A DNA stretch of 31,473 nucleotides from Acrasis kona (Eukaryota > Heterolobosea > Eutetramitea > Acrasida > Acrasidae). Position numbers and translations under genes: made by a program. The DNA lies in the NCBI GenBank assembly GCA_026419775.2, contig JAOPGA020001545.1:1-31473 (forward strand), read 5' to 3'. The notes below the pieces were generated by a model that saw only the letters and a list, made by a program, of their open reading frames with translations, ran no database searches and was not told where the DNA came from. This document shows positions 28,994-31,473 of the stretch, piece after piece (position 1 is the first letter of the stretch; every line of letters begins with the position of its first letter).

Positions 28994-29719
28994 ATGGAGC
29001 AACCAAACATACAAACCAACAATGTCGGGAATATGGGAGATATAATTAAGCATTCTCTGATTGTTCAAATAATGAAGAAGCTCATCGAATTCAAACCCAA
29101 AACATTCGTTTATGTAGATCTACACACGTACCTTTTTCACTCAAAGTGCGACCTTGTTAGATTTGAATCGGAGACTAAGAAGTTGTCAGATATCGATGAC
29201 TATATTAGCATTGAACAATCACATCTTGAGGAAACCGGCTTTTATCTGTGCTCCTCAGGAATTGCAACACATTTTCTTCGAGAAGTGGAAGATTCATATT
29301 GTATATTGTCGGAACAAAACCCACAAACCAAAGTACAGCTAGAATCTCAATTATCGCAGTATACTCGAGTACCCCACTACATCATGAATCATTCTACCGA
29401 ACTACCCCAGAGATTAAGAGCTTTGCCACCATCTAGCACTCTTTTTGTTCTCATAGATCCATTCAAACTCACTTTAGAGGATTGGTCTGTCCAGATGGCC
29501 ACAATCACAGAATGCGTCAAATCCAGTCCAGACGTCAAAGCAGTTATAGAAGTTTTTGATTATGATGAAATTGACAGTGATGCTTTATGGTCGAAATTCT
29601 CAATCGATAGTGTATTCAAAATGGTTCGGTCTTACCAACACAAAAAATATCATTTGGCTGTGTTCGCAACGCATAACATTGCTGACTCCATCTCACAGGC
29701 TGTCCAAGTTAAGTTGTAA
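28994..29719 (+). CDS. RlmJ-like protein (rRNA adenine methyltransferase family), probably inactive
   Basis: Intronless, 241 residues. The start matches bacterial RlmJ, the 23S rRNA A2030 N6-methyltransferase: V-G-N-M-G-D-I-I-K-H (11-20) parallels A-G-N-H-A-D-V-L-K-H, and F-V-Y-V-D-L-H (38-44) parallels F-x-Y-x-D-T-H-A-G. The catalytic D-P-P-Y motif region is L-I-D-P-F-K (153-158), and the THAG glycines of the AdoMet-binding loop are replaced (LHTY). Both changes argue against normal methyltransferase activity. There is no organelle-targeting peptide at the N-terminus. Identity is by motif order only, from memory; function here is unknown. Confidence 0.62.
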   Translation: MEQPNIQTNNVGNMGDIIKHSLIVQIMKKLIEFKPKTFVYVDLHTYLFHSKCDLVRFESETKKLSDIDDYISIEQSHLEETGFYLCSSGIATHFLREVEDSYCILSEQNPQTKVQLESQLSQYTRVPHYIMNHSTELPQRLRALPPSSTLFVLIDPFKLTLEDWSVQMATITECVKSSPDVKAVIEVFDYDEIDSDALWSKFSIDSVFKMVRSYQHKKYHLAVFATHNIADSISQAVQVKL

Positions 29720-29731
29720 TGTCATAGAAAT

Positions 29732-29737
29732 AATAAA
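29732..29737 (+). terminator. Poly(A) signal of the RlmJ-like gene
   Basis: AATAAA 12 bp after the stop. Confidence 0.55.
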
Positions 29738-29920
29738 GCAAGTTTTATTGTTACATCTAAATTTATTGTTTATTTTAATTTTCTTGGTGCAGTCAGCTGA
29801 TACCTGTGACCTTCAACCTCAAATCTAACGTGATGACACTTTGTGTTAGATAAGGTTTTTCAAAAGATTTGGTTTCACGTATTATAGTAGCACTGTTATG
29901 GCATCTGTCATTGAATGTGA

Positions 29921-30337
29921 CTAATCAAAAGCACTCCTCATGGATTTGAACATCTTCTTAAAGTTATGTTTTTTGTGTTTGCCAATATTATCTTCTGAAC
30001 ATCCAAAAACTTCTTTCACCATCACATCCAAGTCAACACACTCTACTGCACTCTCTGCATCACCATCGTCGGAGTCTGTAATTGAATCTTGACGCCTCCG
30101 TCCAGTGTAAATCTTTACGATTGCTTTTTTAGCAAAGTCACTGGTCATTCTGCTTTTGTAGGTTGTACTTAGGGCGTCCTTTATCTCAGCATCGTTCACG
30201 TCGCGAATGATTACGTTCAAATCTAGAAGGACATCTTTGAACTCTGAGAACGTAATCTCTCCATCCATGTTGTCATCATGCCTCGCTATTGTCTCATCTA
30301 TTAGTCTTTGTACATCTTGAGGTAGCCTTTTGTCCAT
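29921..30337 (-). CDS. Small EF-hand calcium-binding protein
   Basis: Intronless, 138 residues. One canonical EF-hand loop, D-D-N-M-D-G-E-I-T-F-S-E at 21-32, has all expected ligands at positions 1, 3, 5 and 12 and the Gly at 6, flanked by helices. A second hand would be expected around 40-60 but no clear loop is present; an acidic run (DSDDGD, about 88-94) does not fit one. The C-terminus is Lys-rich (KHKKHNFKKMFKSM). It is probably a calcium-responsive regulator, partner unknown. Confidence 0.8.
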   Translation of the reverse strand: MDKRLPQDVQRLIDETIARHDDNMDGEITFSEFKDVLLDLNVIIRDVNDAEIKDALSTTYKSRMTSDFAKKAIVKIYTGRRRQDSITDSDDGDAESAVECVDLDVMVKEVFGCSEDNIGKHKKHNFKKMFKSMRSAFD

Positions 30338-30388
30338 CTTTGTAAGGATAGTAAACTAGAACCTTCAAAAAAATATTTGTAACCGGAG
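30338..30388. promoter_or_regulatory. Bidirectional promoter region, 51 bp
   Basis: The spacer of 51 bp between the start codons of the divergent EF-hand and Zn2Cys6 genes. Confidence 0.45.
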
Positions 30389-31473
30389 ATGCGGGGAAAC
30401 TCAACGTGCACGAACTGCAAGCGACTTCACCGGAGGTGTGATAGATTACTTCCCACGTGTACAGAATGTAAGAGCAAAGGAAAATCTTGTCAGTATCCAG
30501 AGAATCAAAAGGAAGAATTAACGGAGCGTTACACACCAAGGCGTGTTACACATCCTAACCTCAAGATTGGTTTCACACATTCCAATTTGCCCCTACCCTT
30601 GATTACGTTGACGCTCCAGCCAACAGACAAAGAATTCAAGTATATAGACCTTTTTCAACCAATCTCCTTCGAGATGTTATTATTTTGTCCTCACTTAACA
30701 AGCCGAGAACTTTCGGATGTGCTTTTATATCTCGATAAACAACATGATGGCGTGGCCTGCCAACTAGAGGCCCCGAAATGGGAGTCGATTGCATTTGTGT
30801 ATGGCGTTCTAGCCTTTTATTATAGACAAGATGGTAATGATGAATCAGCACACTTCTTTTTTGAACTGTGTCGTAACTTGATGACACAAAATGATTTTGA
30901 AAGTGTTTCAAACACTTTTGAGACGGCTTGCTGTTTTCAGTACCTTGGCCTCTATTGCATGATAAATGAAAATGAACTAAGAGCAAAATACTTTCTATCT
31001 AATGTAAGAGGATACATTGAAAACCAAGAGGGAAAGCCTAAGCACCCTTGTTTCCATTTTATGAAAAATTTCCAAGGGATGCTCGAATTTCTGTTAGAGG
31101 CAGACTGTGTATTTAATGTATATTCTTTAATAGATACTCTTCATGATGGAGTTATGATGTTTGCTAAAGATCTTGAAAATTTAAAATTATTTTATTCTTC
31201 AAAACAGGGCCGAATGATTTCTTGTTATCCCGAAATCTCGGATGTGTTTGCCGATATTGATTTAGTCTACACTCGCGAACAAATGTTAGAAATGTTACAA
31301 GATTTTAATCAAACCAATGACCTCATGACACATTTGACAAACATTTACTCTAGTACATTCGATAGAATGAATAAAATATTGCCACATCCTACAATATACT
31401 TTAATAGATTGACAATGTTCTTTGTGTTGCAGGTGCATCGTTTTGCTAATTTTATTGCCGCTAATGATTTCCT
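30389..31473 (+). CDS. Zn(II)2Cys6 transcription factor (3' end outside window)
   Basis: Open from the ATG at 30389 to the right edge (361 residues) with no stop. Residues 7-34 form a binuclear zinc cluster with spacing C-x2-C-x6-C-x6-C-x2-C-x6-C (CTNCKRLHRRC, DRLLPTC, TECKSKGKSC), including the basic residues and the CD...PTC loop typical of fungal Gal4-type DNA-binding domains. The rest is alpha-helical with no PAS or other domain recognised and may correspond to a regulatory middle region. Such factors are abundant in fungi and also occur in some amoebae. Target genes are unknown. Confidence 0.88.
   Translation, partial: MRGNSTCTNCKRLHRRCDRLLPTCTECKSKGKSCQYPENQKEELTERYTPRRVTHPNLKIGFTHSNLPLPLITLTLQPTDKEFKYIDLFQPISFEMLLFCPHLTSRELSDVLLYLDKQHDGVACQLEAPKWESIAFVYGVLAFYYRQDGNDESAHFFFELCRNLMTQNDFESVSNTFETACCFQYLGLYCMINENELRAKYFLSNVRGYIENQEGKPKHPCFHFMKNFQGMLEFLLEADCVFNVYSLIDTLHDGVMMFAKDLENLKLFYSSKQGRMISCYPEISDVFADIDLVYTREQMLEMLQDFNQTNDLMTHLTNIYSSTFDRMNKILPHPTIYFNRLTMFFVLQVHRFANFIAANDF

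Noticed and set aside
30636-30986. Minus-strand ORF of 116 codons
   Set aside because: It is antisense to the Zn2Cys6 gene, whose frame is open for 361 codons with a clear domain.

Overview
This is a gene-dense stretch of a eukaryotic nuclear genome, most likely from a free-living protist. Genes lie 20-550 bp apart, are moderately AT-rich and are interrupted by very short GT-AG introns (34-53 bp). All three standard stop codons are used, so this is not a ciliate-type code. The gene set (gamma-secretase APH-1, Mediator MED7, a LIN37-like MuvB subunit, an Mms2-type ubiquitin E2 variant, Zn2Cys6 factor, BTB-WD40, PAS, and an F-box/GTPase fusion) is typical of an amoeboid or amoeboflagellate protist. 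A heterolobosean relative of Naegleria or Acrasis is my guess, not something the sequence proves. I saw no rRNA, tRNA, CRISPR, transposon or virus-derived element.

Layout. 1-2260: a secreted repeat protein on minus (running off the left edge), then APH-1 on plus. 2397-6548: a 1317-residue RUN-like protein in six exons, with a duplicated N-terminal domain. 6722-8209: a PAS protein on minus. 8525-11014: a NvfI/AsaB-like oxygenase and an NFD4-like transporter on plus. 11129-19552: a run of seven minus-strand genes (GPI-type mucin, hotdog thioesterase, secreted Cys-rich protein, F-box/Ras-like fusion, MFSD4-like transporter, LIN37-like protein, E2 variant). 19629-22194: an eleven-exon pseudo-GTPase fused to chitobiase-C-terminal-like repeats. 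22277-24081: tandem calponin-homology plus PH protein on minus. 24142-27969: BTB-WD40, TPR and paraoxonase-like genes on plus. 27992-31473: MED7 (minus), RlmJ-like (plus), EF-hand (minus) and a Zn2Cys6 regulator (plus, running off the right edge).

The genes do not form one pathway. The notable themes are two diverged small-GTPase domains, each in an unusual fusion; a secreted precursor whose repeats each carry a furin-type RQRR site; and extreme compaction, with four head-to-head pairs having 31-76 bp between start codons and poly(A) signals overlapping stop codons. Exon structures were worked out by hand: each join keeps frame, uses GT-AG sites and restores family homology, but none was tested against transcripts.
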